Assembly: GCF_030811455.1 (NCBI RefSeq)
Contig: NZ_JAUSQU010000001.1
Location: forward strand, 4,526,001-4,590,000
Direction of reading: 5' to 3'
DNA length: 64,000 bases
Source: Streptosporangium lutulentum
Lineage (GTDB): Bacteria > Actinomycetota > Actinomycetes > Streptosporangiales > Streptosporangiaceae
Below are positions 8,451-17,275 of the stretch, in pieces (the first letter of the stretch is position 1; each line of letters opens with the position of its first letter). The notes below the pieces were generated by a model that was not told the origin of the DNA, did not search any database, and saw nothing but the letters and a program-made list of their open reading frames with translations. The translations under genes were made by a program, and so were the position numbers.

Positions 8451-9388
8451 GTGAGCTTGACCCGGGGGTCGAGAGCGGCGTGCGTCACGTCGGTCAAAAG
8501 GTTCACGACCACAACCATGATCGCGAAAGTAAGCGTGATTCCCTGCACGGTGGGGAAATCCCTTCCGAGAATGGAATTGATCATCTGCTGTCCGATACCG
8601 GGCAGCGAGAAGACGCGTTCGACCACGAGCGTCGATCCGGTGAGATAGGCGATGTTCACGCCGAGCACCGTGACCGACGAGACCGCGGCGTTGCGCAGGG
8701 CGTGACCGAGCACCACGCGCACGGTGCTGATCCCCTTGGCACGCGCCGTCACGATGTAGTCGCTGCTCAACACGTCGATCATGCTGGCCCGCAGGCTGCG
8801 GATCAGGATCGGCGAGAGGGTCAGGGCGATCGTGATACCCGGCAGCACGATCCCGCGCAGGTGGTCGACGATGCTGACGCCGTATCCGGCGACCGGGAGC
8901 CAGCCCAGTTTCAGCCCGAAGACCAGGATCAGCATGATGCCGAGCCAGAACGCCGGCAGCCCCAGGCCCACGACCGGCACCGCACGGATGATGTTGTCGA
9001 TGATCCCGTTGCGCCGCGCCGCGGCCAGGACGGCCAGCGGCACGGCGATCAGGAGCGTGAAGAAGGTGCCCGCCACCAGCAGCCAGATCGTCACCGGCAG
9101 GCTGACCTTGATCAGATCCACGGTCGAGCTGTTGTAGACGTAGGAGTAACCGAGGTTGCCCTGGAACAGGTGCCCGAGAAACGTCAGGTACTGCTTCCAC
9201 ACCGGCTCGGTGAGCCCCAGCTGGCTGCGCAGTTCGGCGATCGAGGCCGGGGTGGCGTGCGACCCGAGCAACGTGGCCGCCGGATCCCCTGGTATCAGGC
9301 GGATGAGGAAGAACACGATGAACGAGATCCCCAGGAGCACGGGGATCAGGGACACCAGCCGTTTGAGAATGTAGACCAGATACTTCAT
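8447..9388 (-). CDS. Peptide ABC transporter permease (DppB/OppB type)
   Basis: A 313-residue permease with the standard DppB opening (YILKRLVSLIPVLLGISF) and the RLIPGDPA motif. It has about six membrane helices and an EAA loop (YIVTARAKGISTVRVVLGHA). It is first of the two permeases, 40 bases after the binding-protein gene. The Shine-Dalgarno is weak (ggcagag), suggesting read-through from the highly expressed binding protein. Confidence 0.92.
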   Translation of the reverse strand: MKYLVYILKRLVSLIPVLLGISFIVFFLIRLIPGDPAATLLGSHATPASIAELRSQLGLTEPVWKQYLTFLGHLFQGNLGYSYVYNSSTVDLIKVSLPVTIWLLVAGTFFTLLIAVPLAVLAAARRNGIIDNIIRAVPVVGLGLPAFWLGIMLILVFGLKLGWLPVAGYGVSIVDHLRGIVLPGITIALTLSPILIRSLRASMIDVLSSDYIVTARAKGISTVRVVLGHALRNAAVSSVTVLGVNIAYLTGSTLVVERVFSLPGIGQQMINSILGRDFPTVQGITLTFAIMVVVVNLLTDVTHAALDPRVKLT

Positions 9389-9428
9389 CGACTCTGCCGC
9401 TTCGTGTGTTCGGTCGCCGTTCTCCGGA

Positions 9429-11066
9429 TCAGAGCGAGACGTCTTCCATGTGGTACGAGCCCGTGGGCAGGACCTTGAAGCCCTTCACGTCGCTGGTGGT
9501 CGCGTACGGGAACGGCGTGTAGAACAGGAACGACATGAACGCGGACTCGGCGGCCTTCGTCTGGAGCTCGCTGTACAGCGCCTGGCGCTTGGTCTTGTCG
9601 AACTCCTTCTGCGCCTTGTGCACCAGTTCGATGATCTCCTTGTCGTCGAAACCGGTGTTGAAGGAGTGCCCGCCCGTCGTCGGGTCGAGCGCGTACTGCA
9701 CCAGCTCGTCGGGGTCGGCGAGGTCCATCGTCCAGTACGAGTGCGCGATCTCGTACTGGAGCTTGCCCGTCATGTCGTGCTGCGCGCTCGGGTCCACGTT
9801 CTGGATGTTCATGGTGATGCCGAGCTCTTTCAGGGACGCCTGGACGATCTGCGCGATCGACGCGTCCACCGCGTCACCGGACATGGCCAGCCAGGTGGTG
9901 GTGAAGCCCTGCGGCACGCTCGACTGGGCCAGCTCCTCCTTGGCCTTGGCCATGTCGTACTGCAGGCCCGGGGAGTTCTTGTCGTAGTACGGCGTGGACG
10001 GCATCATGAACGAGTTCGCCACGGTGCCGTTGCCGAACAGGACGCTCTTGACCAGCGCTTCCCGGTCGATGGCGTAGGAGATGGCGCGGCGCACGTGCAC
10101 GTCGTCGAACGGCTTCTTGGTGTTGTTCACCATGATGTAGTCCGTCCTGGTGGACGGGAACAGCTCGACCTTCAGGTTGGGCGTGCTCTTGAGCTGGGAG
10201 AGGCTGGAGAACGGCGGAGCCTCGTTGATGTGCGCCTGTCCGCCCTGCAGCTGGATCGCGCGGGCGTTGCTGTCCGCGACCACCTTCCAGGTGACCGAGT
10301 CCAGGTACGGCTTGCCCGCCTGCCAGTAGGACGGGTTCTTCTTCAGGGTGAGCGAGTTGCCCTTCTGCCAGGTGCCCCACATGAACGGGCCGGTCGCGAT
10401 CGGGGCGGCGTAGAACTCGTCCTTGCTCTTGCCCGCGTAGTCCTTGGGGATGATGCCGTTGTTCGGGCAGCTCAGGTCGGCCAGCAGCGGCGCCCACGGG
10501 TACTTGGTGGTCACCACGACGGTGTAGTCGTCCGGCGTGGTGATCTCCTTGATCGCGGAGTTGATGAACTCCCAGCCGCCCTTGGTCTTGCTCGACTCGT
10601 CGATGGAGAACTTCACATCGGCCGAGGTCATCGGCTGGCCGTTGTGGAACTTGACGTCCTTCCTGAGCTTCAGCGTGCAGGAGAGGTTGTCCGGCGACAT
10701 CTCGTAGCTCTCCGCGAGCCAGGGCTTCACCCCCTGGCCGTCGTCCGTCATGGCCACCAGCGGCTCGTAGATCTGGTTGTAGGTCCAGATCGAGCCGTTG
10801 CTGAACACGGTCGTCTTGTCCATGTTCACCGCGTCGTGGTCGCGGACGATGATGAGGTCGCCTCCCTTCTTGGCCGCCCCTCCCGGGGAGGCGGCCTGCG
10901 TGGAGGTCGAGTCGGCCCCGCAGGCTGCCAGCAGCGGCGCGGCGGAGAAAGCTCCCACTCCGAGGGCGCTCAGCTGAAGCAGCCGGCGCCTGCTGATCGC
11001 GGGGACCCTGAGGCCGTCGGGGATTTGCGAGGCCGGGTTCAACGCGTCATGGCTCTGGTCAGACAT
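9429..11066 (-). CDS. Peptide-binding lipoprotein of the ABC importer (SBP family 5)
   Basis: A 545-residue family-5 solute-binding protein (DppA/OppA type). The N-terminus has a twin-arginine motif SRRRLLQ at residues 25-31, a hydrophobic stretch, and a lipobox LLAACG with the lipidated cysteine at 49. It is therefore probably exported folded by Tat and anchored outside the membrane. It is the first gene of the leftward operon and determines which peptide or peptide-like compound enters. An aaaggat Shine-Dalgarno precedes the ATG. Ligand identity cannot be read from sequence. Confidence 0.92.
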   Translation of the reverse strand: MSDQSHDALNPASQIPDGLRVPAISRRRLLQLSALGVGAFSAAPLLAACGADSTSTQAASPGGAAKKGGDLIIVRDHDAVNMDKTTVFSNGSIWTYNQIYEPLVAMTDDGQGVKPWLAESYEMSPDNLSCTLKLRKDVKFHNGQPMTSADVKFSIDESSKTKGGWEFINSAIKEITTPDDYTVVVTTKYPWAPLLADLSCPNNGIIPKDYAGKSKDEFYAAPIATGPFMWGTWQKGNSLTLKKNPSYWQAGKPYLDSVTWKVVADSNARAIQLQGGQAHINEAPPFSSLSQLKSTPNLKVELFPSTRTDYIMVNNTKKPFDDVHVRRAISYAIDREALVKSVLFGNGTVANSFMMPSTPYYDKNSPGLQYDMAKAKEELAQSSVPQGFTTTWLAMSGDAVDASIAQIVQASLKELGITMNIQNVDPSAQHDMTGKLQYEIAHSYWTMDLADPDELVQYALDPTTGGHSFNTGFDDKEIIELVHKAQKEFDKTKRQALYSELQTKAAESAFMSFLFYTPFPYATTSDVKGFKVLPTGSYHMEDVSL

Positions 11067-11331
11067 GCCTATCCTTTGGGTTTCGCGGTCGTGCTATGTA
11101 GGTCAGACGGTTCGGAGAGGCCCGAGGGGATCCGCTCAGAAGCGCGGATCGGTCCGGCTGTGACGCATTCGAGCATCGCTACGTTTCGCAAAGGTTACGT
11201 GCAGATAAGCTGTCATACGTAAGGTCGCCGTCCCGAGTTCACCAGCAGATGCAGACTAGAGCATTCAAATCGGTTCAGGTAGTGTCCGACGGCAAAGCTA
11301 CCCAAGTGCTACCAAACCAGGCGGATCTCCC
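11067..11331. promoter_or_regulatory. Divergent control region of the two catabolic operons
   Basis: This 265-base gap must hold the promoters for both operons. Three ACGT cores are at 11181, 11197 and 11217, the last two forming an inverted pair ttacgt (11195-11200) / acgtaa (11217-11222). Nearer the rightward gene, ggtag at 11278-11282 is followed by two gctacc elements at about 11298 and 11311. These look like regulator sites, but I cannot assign a family. Confidence 0.4.
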
Positions 11332-13476
11332 ATGCAATTGACCATCATCGGTGCGGGCGCGATCGGCGGCACGATCGGCGCCCATCTGATCCGCGCCGGC
11401 CACGACGTGCTGCTCTGTGACGCCGACCCGGCGCACGTCGAGGCGATCAACCGAGAAGGACTGACCATCGAGGGGCCGGTCGAGAACTTCACCGTGGCCG
11501 CGCGGGCGGTCACCCCCGAGAATCTGCCGGACCGCCTGGACCGGGTCGCGATCGCCGTCAAGAGCCACCACACCGCCCAGGCCGCCGAACTCGTCCGTGA
11601 CCGGCTGGCCCCCGACGGTTACCTGGTCAGCTTCCAGAACGGCCTGACCGCCGACACGCTCTCGGCCGCGGTCGGCACCCACCGGCTCCTCGTGAGCTTC
11701 GTGAACTTCGGCGCGGACGTGCTGGCCCCCGGGCGCATCATGCAGGGCAACATCGGCACGTTCCGTGTCGGCGAGGCGACCGGCGGTGAGATCACACCGC
11801 GGGTACGCGAACTCGTCGAGGCCCTCCCCTACGCCGTGGCCACCGACAACATCATGGGATTCCTCTGGGGCAAGGAGGCCTACGGCGCGATGCTCTACGC
11901 CGGCGCGGTCTCCGACCTGTCGATCGCCGACTCCCTGGAGGCGCCGGAGTGGCGTCCGCTCATGCTCGGCATCGCCAGGGAGGTGCTCGCACAGTCACCG
12001 GTGAAGCCGGAGGGATTCGACGGTTTCGAACCCGACGACCTCGAGGGCTCGCTCGCCCGGCTGGTCACCTTCAACCGGAACAGCGCCAAGTCCCACAGCG
12101 GCATCTACCGCGACCTGATGGTCCGCAAGCGCAAGACCGAGGTCGACGACCTGCTGAACGATCTCGCGGGCCCGCTGACGACGTACACGGGCGAGATCAT
12201 CAAGGCGATCGAGCGGGGTGAGCGCACCTGTGAGGTGGCCAACCTGGAACTGCTCGCCGCCTACGAACGATCCGAACGGCTCGGCCGGCCGCTGAACGCC
12301 GTGGTCACGCTGTTCCACGCGCCCCTGCGCGCGCCCGGCGGGCCGCTGCACGGCGTGCAGATCGCGGTCAAGGACCTGATCGACATCGCCGGCCACCCGA
12401 GCGGCAGCGGCAATCCCCATGCGATGAGCGCCGAACCGGCCACGGCCGACGCCCCGATCATCGCGACGCTGCGCGCCACCGGGGCGGACGTCTTCGCGGC
12501 CACGTCGCTGCTCGAGTACGCGGCCGGCGCGACCCACCCGGACGTGCCCGAGGCGATGAACCCCTACAACCCCAAGCGAACCGCCGGCGGGTCCAGCGGC
12601 GGCTCGGCCGCCCTGGTCGGCGTCGGCGCCTGCGCGGTCGCCCTCGGCACGGACACCGGCGGCTCGATCCGGATCCCGGCGCACTACTGCGCCACCGTCG
12701 GGTTCAAGCCGAGCTACGGCGCGCTGCCCCTGGACGGTGTCCAGGCGCTCTCACCGACGCTTGACCATGTGGGCCTCCTCGCCCGCGACGTCCGGATCAC
12801 GACCGAGGTCTTCTCGGCCCTGACGGGCACCGCACCGGAGACCGAGAGCCGTACGGCGCTGCGGATCGGCGTCCTCCCCGGTCAGCTCGAACGCGCCGAG
12901 GTCGAGCCGGACGTGGCGACCGCGGTGCGCGACGCGATCGGCGCGCTGCGCGACGCCGGCTGTTCGATCGTCGAGGTCGACGGCTCCGCCTTCGACGAGC
13001 TGGAGAAGACGTTCTCCGACATCCTGCTGTTCGAGGCCTGGCAGGTCCACGGCGAGCGGGCGACGGCCGATCCCGGCCACTACGGCCCGGAGACCCTGCG
13101 ACTGGTGCGTTCCGCCGCCGAGGTGAGCGAGGCCGACTACCGCGAGGCCCTTGCCACGCGGGAGCGGCTGCTGCCCGTCGCGGCCGAGGTCTACGCCGGG
13201 ATCGACGTCCTGCTGACTCCCGCCGCGCCCTTCGTCGCGCCGGTCACCACGCCCCCGGTCGACACTCCGGAGGGCGCCGCGGAGGGACTGTTCACCGGCG
13301 TCCTGAACCTCACCGGAGCACCGGCGCTGGTGCTGCCCTGCGGCTGGAGCGCGGACGGCCTTCCGATCGGGCTTCAGCTGTCGTCCCCGCTCGGCACCGA
13401 CATGGGACTGCTCGCCGCGGCCCGGTACGTGGAGTCGACGCTGGACGTCGAGGCCCGCACCCCCGCCGTGCACTGA
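11332..13476 (+). CDS. Ketopantoate-reductase-like / amidase-signature fusion protein
   Basis: A 714-residue two-domain protein. Residues 1 to about 310 are a 2-dehydropantoate-2-reductase (ApbA/PanE)-type module: the nucleotide-binding GAGAIGG at 7-13, Lys77 in AVKSHH, Lys181 in FLWGKEAYG, and the RKRKTEVDDLLNDL segment. Residues from about 325 to the end are an amidase-signature hydrolase with the full Ser-cisSer-Lys triad: Lys347 (AVKDLID), Ser421 (AGGSSGGSA) and Ser445 (GTDTGGSIR); the 24-residue spacing of the serines is standard. The reading frame is continuous across the join, so this looks like a genuine fusion. The two activities suggest reduction of a keto acid and hydrolysis of an amide in one pathway. 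It leads the rightward operon opposite the peptide importer. Confidence 0.88.
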   Translation: MQLTIIGAGAIGGTIGAHLIRAGHDVLLCDADPAHVEAINREGLTIEGPVENFTVAARAVTPENLPDRLDRVAIAVKSHHTAQAAELVRDRLAPDGYLVSFQNGLTADTLSAAVGTHRLLVSFVNFGADVLAPGRIMQGNIGTFRVGEATGGEITPRVRELVEALPYAVATDNIMGFLWGKEAYGAMLYAGAVSDLSIADSLEAPEWRPLMLGIAREVLAQSPVKPEGFDGFEPDDLEGSLARLVTFNRNSAKSHSGIYRDLMVRKRKTEVDDLLNDLAGPLTTYTGEIIKAIERGERTCEVANLELLAAYERSERLGRPLNAVVTLFHAPLRAPGGPLHGVQIAVKDLIDIAGHPSGSGNPHAMSAEPATADAPIIATLRATGADVFAATSLLEYAAGATHPDVPEAMNPYNPKRTAGGSSGGSAALVGVGACAVALGTDTGGSIRIPAHYCATVGFKPSYGALPLDGVQALSPTLDHVGLLARDVRITTEVFSALTGTAPETESRTALRIGVLPGQLERAEVEPDVATAVRDAIGALRDAGCSIVEVDGSAFDELEKTFSDILLFEAWQVHGERATADPGHYGPETLRLVRSAAEVSEADYREALATRERLLPVAAEVYAGIDVLLTPAAPFVAPVTTPPVDTPEGAAEGLFTGVLNLTGAPALVLPCGWSADGLPIGLQLSSPLGTDMGLLAAARYVESTLDVEARTPAVH

Positions 13477-13543
13477 CCCGCTCCCCGCCTCTCACCCCCC
13501 GCCCCACTCCCCCTGAACGATCCGAACGAAGGCGATCTCCTCC

Positions 13544-14587
13544 ATGCGTGCCGCTCTCTACCTGTCTGCCGGGAACGTCGTCGTCGACGACGTGCCCGAC
13601 GCCTCCCTGTCCCAGCCCACCGACGCCGTGGTGCGGGTTCTCCGTTCCTGCGTCTGCGGTTCGGACCTGTGGTCCTACCGCGGGATCATCAACCGCGTGG
13701 AGCGATCCCGGCTGGGCCACGAGTTCATCGGCGTCGTCGAGGAAGTCGGCAGCGAGGTCGGCACCCTCCGTCCCGGCGACCTCGTCGTCGCGCCGTTCAT
13801 GTGGTCCGACAACACCTGCCCGGCCTGCGTGGACGGGATCCAGAGCTCATGTGACAACGGCGGCACCTTCGGCGCGCCGGGCACCGACGGCGGCCAGGGC
13901 GAAGCCGTGCGGGTTCCCCAGGCCGACGGAACCCTCGTGGCCGTACCGGGTGGCGTGAGCGGTGTCGACGAGTCGCTGTACGCCGCGCTCCTGTCCGCCT
14001 CCGACGTGATGGCCACCGGGCTGCACGGAGCCGTCCTGGCCGGCGTCACCGAGGGGTCGACGGTGGCCGTCATCGGCGACGGGGCGGTCGGACTGTGCGC
14101 GGTGCTGGGGGCGAAGGCCGTCCTCGGCGCCGAGCGGATCATCCTGATGAGCCGGCACGCGGACCGCGCCGCGATCGGCAGGTCCTTCGGCGCGACGGAT
14201 GTCATCGCCGAGCGAGGCGACGAGGGCATCGCGGCCGTCCGCGAAAGGACCGGCGGCCTGGGCGTACGCCATGTGGTGGAAGCGGTCGGCACTCCGGAGT
14301 CCTGGGCGATGGCGGTCGGCATGGCCCGCGAGGGAGGCTCGATCGGCGCGGTCGGCATCCCGCACACAGCGCCGGAGCTGCCGTTGTTCCAGCCGCTCAT
14401 CCACCACCTGAGCCTGAATCTCGGAATCGCCCCCGCACGCCGTTACCTCCCCGACCTGATCTCGCGGATCATGGCCGGGACGCTCGATCCCGGCTCGGTC
14501 TTCGATAGCGTGATCCCGCTCGCCGACGTGGCTCAGGGCTATGCCGCGATGTCGGCCCGGGAGTCGATCAAAGTCATGCTCAATTGA
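13544..14587 (+). CDS. Zinc-dependent alcohol dehydrogenase family protein
   Basis: A 347-residue medium-chain dehydrogenase. Catalytic zinc ligands are expected in CVCGSDLW and GHEF. The structural-zinc lobe is unusual: Cys92, Cys95 and Cys103 are present, but the first of the four normal cysteines is Asp89. The NAD(P)-binding motif is GDGAVG. Members oxidise alcohols or act on sorbitol- or threonine-like substrates. It lies 67 bases after the fusion gene and 47 before the CitE-type gene. The substrate is not evident. Confidence 0.85.
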   Translation: MRAALYLSAGNVVVDDVPDASLSQPTDAVVRVLRSCVCGSDLWSYRGIINRVERSRLGHEFIGVVEEVGSEVGTLRPGDLVVAPFMWSDNTCPACVDGIQSSCDNGGTFGAPGTDGGQGEAVRVPQADGTLVAVPGGVSGVDESLYAALLSASDVMATGLHGAVLAGVTEGSTVAVIGDGAVGLCAVLGAKAVLGAERIILMSRHADRAAIGRSFGATDVIAERGDEGIAAVRERTGGLGVRHVVEAVGTPESWAMAVGMAREGGSIGAVGIPHTAPELPLFQPLIHHLSLNLGIAPARRYLPDLISRIMAGTLDPGSVFDSVIPLADVAQGYAAMSARESIKVMLN

Positions 14588-14634
14588 ACGAGTAGCCGAG
14601 ACGCCGGCACGCCGGCCACCTGAAATGAGCAGAG

Positions 14635-15483
14635 ATGTCAACGCCCGCCCACCCGCCCGTGACGGCGGATGTGCCCGGAGCCCGCTCCTGGCTGTTCGTC
14701 CCCGGTGACCGCGGCGACCGGTTCGCCAAGGCGGCCGCGAGCGGCGCCGACGTCGTGATCTGCGATCTGGAGGACGCCGTCGCCGCGGACGCCAAGGAGC
14801 CGGCCCGCGCCGAGGTCGCGCGCTGGCTCGGCGCGGGCGGTGTCGCGTGCGTGCGGATCAACGCCCGGGGCACGCCGTTCCACGACGCCGACGTCTCCGC
14901 GCTGTCCGGGGCGCGGGGCCTGCGCGCCGTCATGCTGCCCAAGGCCGAGGACCCGCGGGCCCTGGGTGAGCTGAGCGACGCCCTGGGCCCGGACACCGTG
15001 GTGATCGCGCTGGTCGAGACGGCGCTGGGCCTGCACCGCGCGTATGACCTGGCCTCGGCGCCCGGCGTGGCTCGCCTGGCCTTCGGCTCGATCGACTTCG
15101 CCCTCGACCTCGGGGCAGAGGAAACCCCGACCTCGATGCTGTTCGCGCGTTCCTCCCTGGTGGTGGCGTCGCGCGCGGCACGCGTGGCCGCCCCGATCGA
15201 CGGCGTCACCGTCGTCCTGGACGACCCTTCCGTCGTCGAGGCGGAGGCGGCCACCGCGGCCGGCCTGGGTTTCGGAGGCAAGCTGTGCGTCCACCCGCGC
15301 CAGGTGAGCGCCGTCAACACCGCGTTCAGCCCCAGCGAGGAGGACGTTCTCCGCGCCCGGCGGATCCTGGACAGCGTCGCCGACGGCGGCGCGGGACGGC
15401 TGGACGGGAAGATGGTCGACCGGCCGGTCGTGGAGCGCGCCCGGCTGGTCCTGCGACGGGCCGGCGTGGAGCCCGCCCCCTGA
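14635..15483 (+). CDS. CitE/HpcH-family C-C lyase (candidate citramalyl- or methylmalyl-CoA lyase)
   Basis: A 282-residue TIM-barrel protein of the citrate lyase beta-subunit family. The N-terminal RSWLFVPGDR holds the conserved arginine. The metal and substrate acidic residues lie in ICDLEDAV, ALVETALG and FGSIDFALDLG, and a KLCVHPRQV motif is near the C-terminus. Relatives cleave beta-hydroxyacyl-CoAs such as citramalyl-CoA (to acetyl-CoA and pyruvate) or beta-methylmalyl-CoA (to propionyl-CoA and glyoxylate). With MAL, CaiB and MaoC enzymes nearby it fits the cleavage step of mesaconate breakdown. The family is secure; the exact substrate is inferred. Confidence 0.9.
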   Translation: MSTPAHPPVTADVPGARSWLFVPGDRGDRFAKAAASGADVVICDLEDAVAADAKEPARAEVARWLGAGGVACVRINARGTPFHDADVSALSGARGLRAVMLPKAEDPRALGELSDALGPDTVVIALVETALGLHRAYDLASAPGVARLAFGSIDFALDLGAEETPTSMLFARSSLVVASRAARVAAPIDGVTVVLDDPSVVEAEAATAAGLGFGGKLCVHPRQVSAVNTAFSPSEEDVLRARRILDSVADGGAGRLDGKMVDRPVVERARLVLRRAGVEPAP

Positions 15484-15501
15484 CGACCTGAGGAGGTCCT
15501 G

Positions 15502-16668
15502 ATGCTCCCGTTGGAGGGCATCACCGTCATCGCGCTGGAACAGGCCGTGGCGGCCCCGTTCGCCACCCGCCAGCTGGCCGACCTCGGTGCACGCGTGATC
15601 AAGATCGAGCGTGCGGGCGGCGGGGACTTCGCCCGTGGCTACGACGAGACGGTCAAGGGCATGTCGAGCTACTTCGTGTGGCTCAACCGGGGCAAGGAGA
15701 GCATCACGCTCGACATCAAGGACCCCGAGGACCGCGCGGTCCTCGACGCGATGCTCGCGCGGGCGGACGTGTTCGTGCAGAACCTCGTGCCGGGGGCGGT
15801 GCAGCGGCTGGGCCTGGACGAGGAGACCCTGCGCGCCAAGCATCCGAGGCTGATCATCTGCTCGATCTCCGGCTACGGCTCGGAGGGCCCTTACCGCAGC
15901 AAGAAAGCCTACGACCTGCTCATCCAGTGTGAGACCGGCGTGCTGTCGGTGACCGGCACGCCCGAGTCACCCGTCAAGGCGGGCATCTCCATCGCGGACA
16001 TCTCCGCCGGCATGTACGCCTACAGCGGTGTGCTGACCGCGCTGTACGAGCGCGAGCGCACCGGCGCCGGCACCGGCTTCGAGGTGGCGATGCTCGACGC
16101 GCTCGGCGAGTGGGCAAGCCAGCCGTACTTCTACGCCGGCTACGGCGGCACGCCTCCGCCCCGCACCGGCGCCCGCCACGCCTCCATCTCCCCCTACGGG
16201 CCGTACCAGGCCGGAGACGGAGGCCAGGTGTTCATCGGCGTGCAGAACGAGCGCGAGTGGGCGGCGCTCTGCGCCGACGTCCTGGGCCGGCCGGACCTGG
16301 CCCGGGACCCGCGTTTCATCCGCAACTCCAGCCGCGTGGAGAACGACGCCGAGCTGCGGGTGATGCTCCAGGAGGCCCTGTCCGGCCTGACCGCCCAGCA
16401 GGTCATCGAGCGCCTCGACGAGGTGGGCATCGCCAACGCCCGCATGCGCACCATGCACGAGTTCGCCGAGCACCCGCAGCTGGAGGCACGCGATCGGTGG
16501 CGCGAGGTGGACTCTCCCGTCGGCCCCGTCCGCTCCCTGCTGCCCCCGGTCACCGTGACGGGACGGGAGGCGGCCATGGGCGCGATCCCGGCGGCCGGTC
16601 AGCACAGCGACGCCCTCCGCGCCGAGTTCGCCCCCGGGGCGGGCGGCCCGGCGGAGGACCGGACCTGA
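15502..16668 (+). CDS. CaiB/BaiF-family CoA-transferase (second copy)
   Basis: A 388-residue family III CoA-transferase with the N-terminal LADLGARVIKIERAG motif and catalytic Asp166 in SIADISAGMYA. An aggaggt Shine-Dalgarno sits at ideal distance before the ATG, 18 bases after the lyase gene. It differs clearly in sequence from the leftward CaiB-type protein, so it is not a recent duplicate. Possibilities are activation of a different acid, or intramolecular CoA transfer between the C1 and C4 carboxylates of mesaconate, a reaction known for this family. It ends the rightward operon. Confidence 0.9.
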   Translation: MLPLEGITVIALEQAVAAPFATRQLADLGARVIKIERAGGGDFARGYDETVKGMSSYFVWLNRGKESITLDIKDPEDRAVLDAMLARADVFVQNLVPGAVQRLGLDEETLRAKHPRLIICSISGYGSEGPYRSKKAYDLLIQCETGVLSVTGTPESPVKAGISIADISAGMYAYSGVLTALYERERTGAGTGFEVAMLDALGEWASQPYFYAGYGGTPPPRTGARHASISPYGPYQAGDGGQVFIGVQNEREWAALCADVLGRPDLARDPRFIRNSSRVENDAELRVMLQEALSGLTAQQVIERLDEVGIANARMRTMHEFAEHPQLEARDRWREVDSPVGPVRSLLPPVTVTGREAAMGAIPAAGQHSDALRAEFAPGAGGPAEDRT

Positions 16669-16758
16669 CATCGGGCCCAGGTCGTCGCCCGCCCGCCGCA
16701 CCGAGCCGATCGCCCTGAGCCGGAGCAGCGGCCGAGCCGGCGCCCGGAAACCGGTTGA

Positions 16759-17160
16759 TCAGCGTTCGCGGGTGTCGTAGGCCTCGTGGGCGGCGTCGAC
16801 CTCGTCGATGTGCCGCTCGGCCCACTCCGTCACGGCCCGGATGACGGGCAGCAGGCTCCGGCCCAGCGGGGTGAGCTCGTAGTCCACGCGCGCCGGGACG
16901 GCCGGGGTCACGGTGCGGGAGACGAGACCGTCGCGTTCGAGGTTGCGCAGGGTCTGAGTGAGCATCTTCTGGCTCGCCCCGGCGATCGTGCGGGCCAGCT
17001 CCCCGTAGCGGCACCGGCCCTCGGCCAGCTCCTTGAGGATGAGGCCGACCCACTTGTCGCCGATGCGATCGAGCAGCCGGTTGGTGGGGCAGGCGGCGAA
17101 ACGGGCCCGGTGCGAGACCCGGACCTCCGCCTGCCGTTGCGCGGCGCTTTGCGTGGTCAT
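16759..17160 (-). CDS. HxlR-family transcriptional regulator
   Basis: A 133-residue winged-helix protein of the HxlR group: a conserved cysteine in AACPTNRLLDRIGDKW near residue 24, then RYGELARTIAGASQKMLTQTLRNLERDGLV and a YELTPLG wing. HxlR proteins often respond to reactive aldehydes, quinones or redox stress. The ATG at 17160 has an aaggga Shine-Dalgarno; a longer frame upstream overlaps the divergent gene and was rejected. It is divergent from an F420/NADP-type reductase gene, its likely target. Confidence 0.88.
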   Translation of the reverse strand: MTTQSAAQRQAEVRVSHRARFAACPTNRLLDRIGDKWVGLILKELAEGRCRYGELARTIAGASQKMLTQTLRNLERDGLVSRTVTPAVPARVDYELTPLGRSLLPVIRAVTEWAERHIDEVDAAHEAYDTRER

Positions 17161-17183
17161 GCCATCCCTTAGCGTGCGTTGGC

Positions 17184-17232
17184 CACTTTGAAGTGCGTAC
17201 TTCTCGCCAAGGGTAGCGATGGCTACTTTCAC
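17184..17232. promoter_or_regulatory. Candidate HxlR operator between divergent genes
   Basis: Two overlapping palindromes, cactt-tg-aagtg (17184-17195) and gaagt-gcgt-acttc (17190-17203), lie 24 bases from the hxlR-type start. A related half-site ggctacttt (17221-17229) lies closer to the reductase gene. Short dyads between an HxlR gene and its divergent target are typical of this family. Confidence 0.5.
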
Positions 17233-17275
17233 ACCTGACCGTGCAGTTCTCACCCGATCAGGAAGTGAAGAGATC

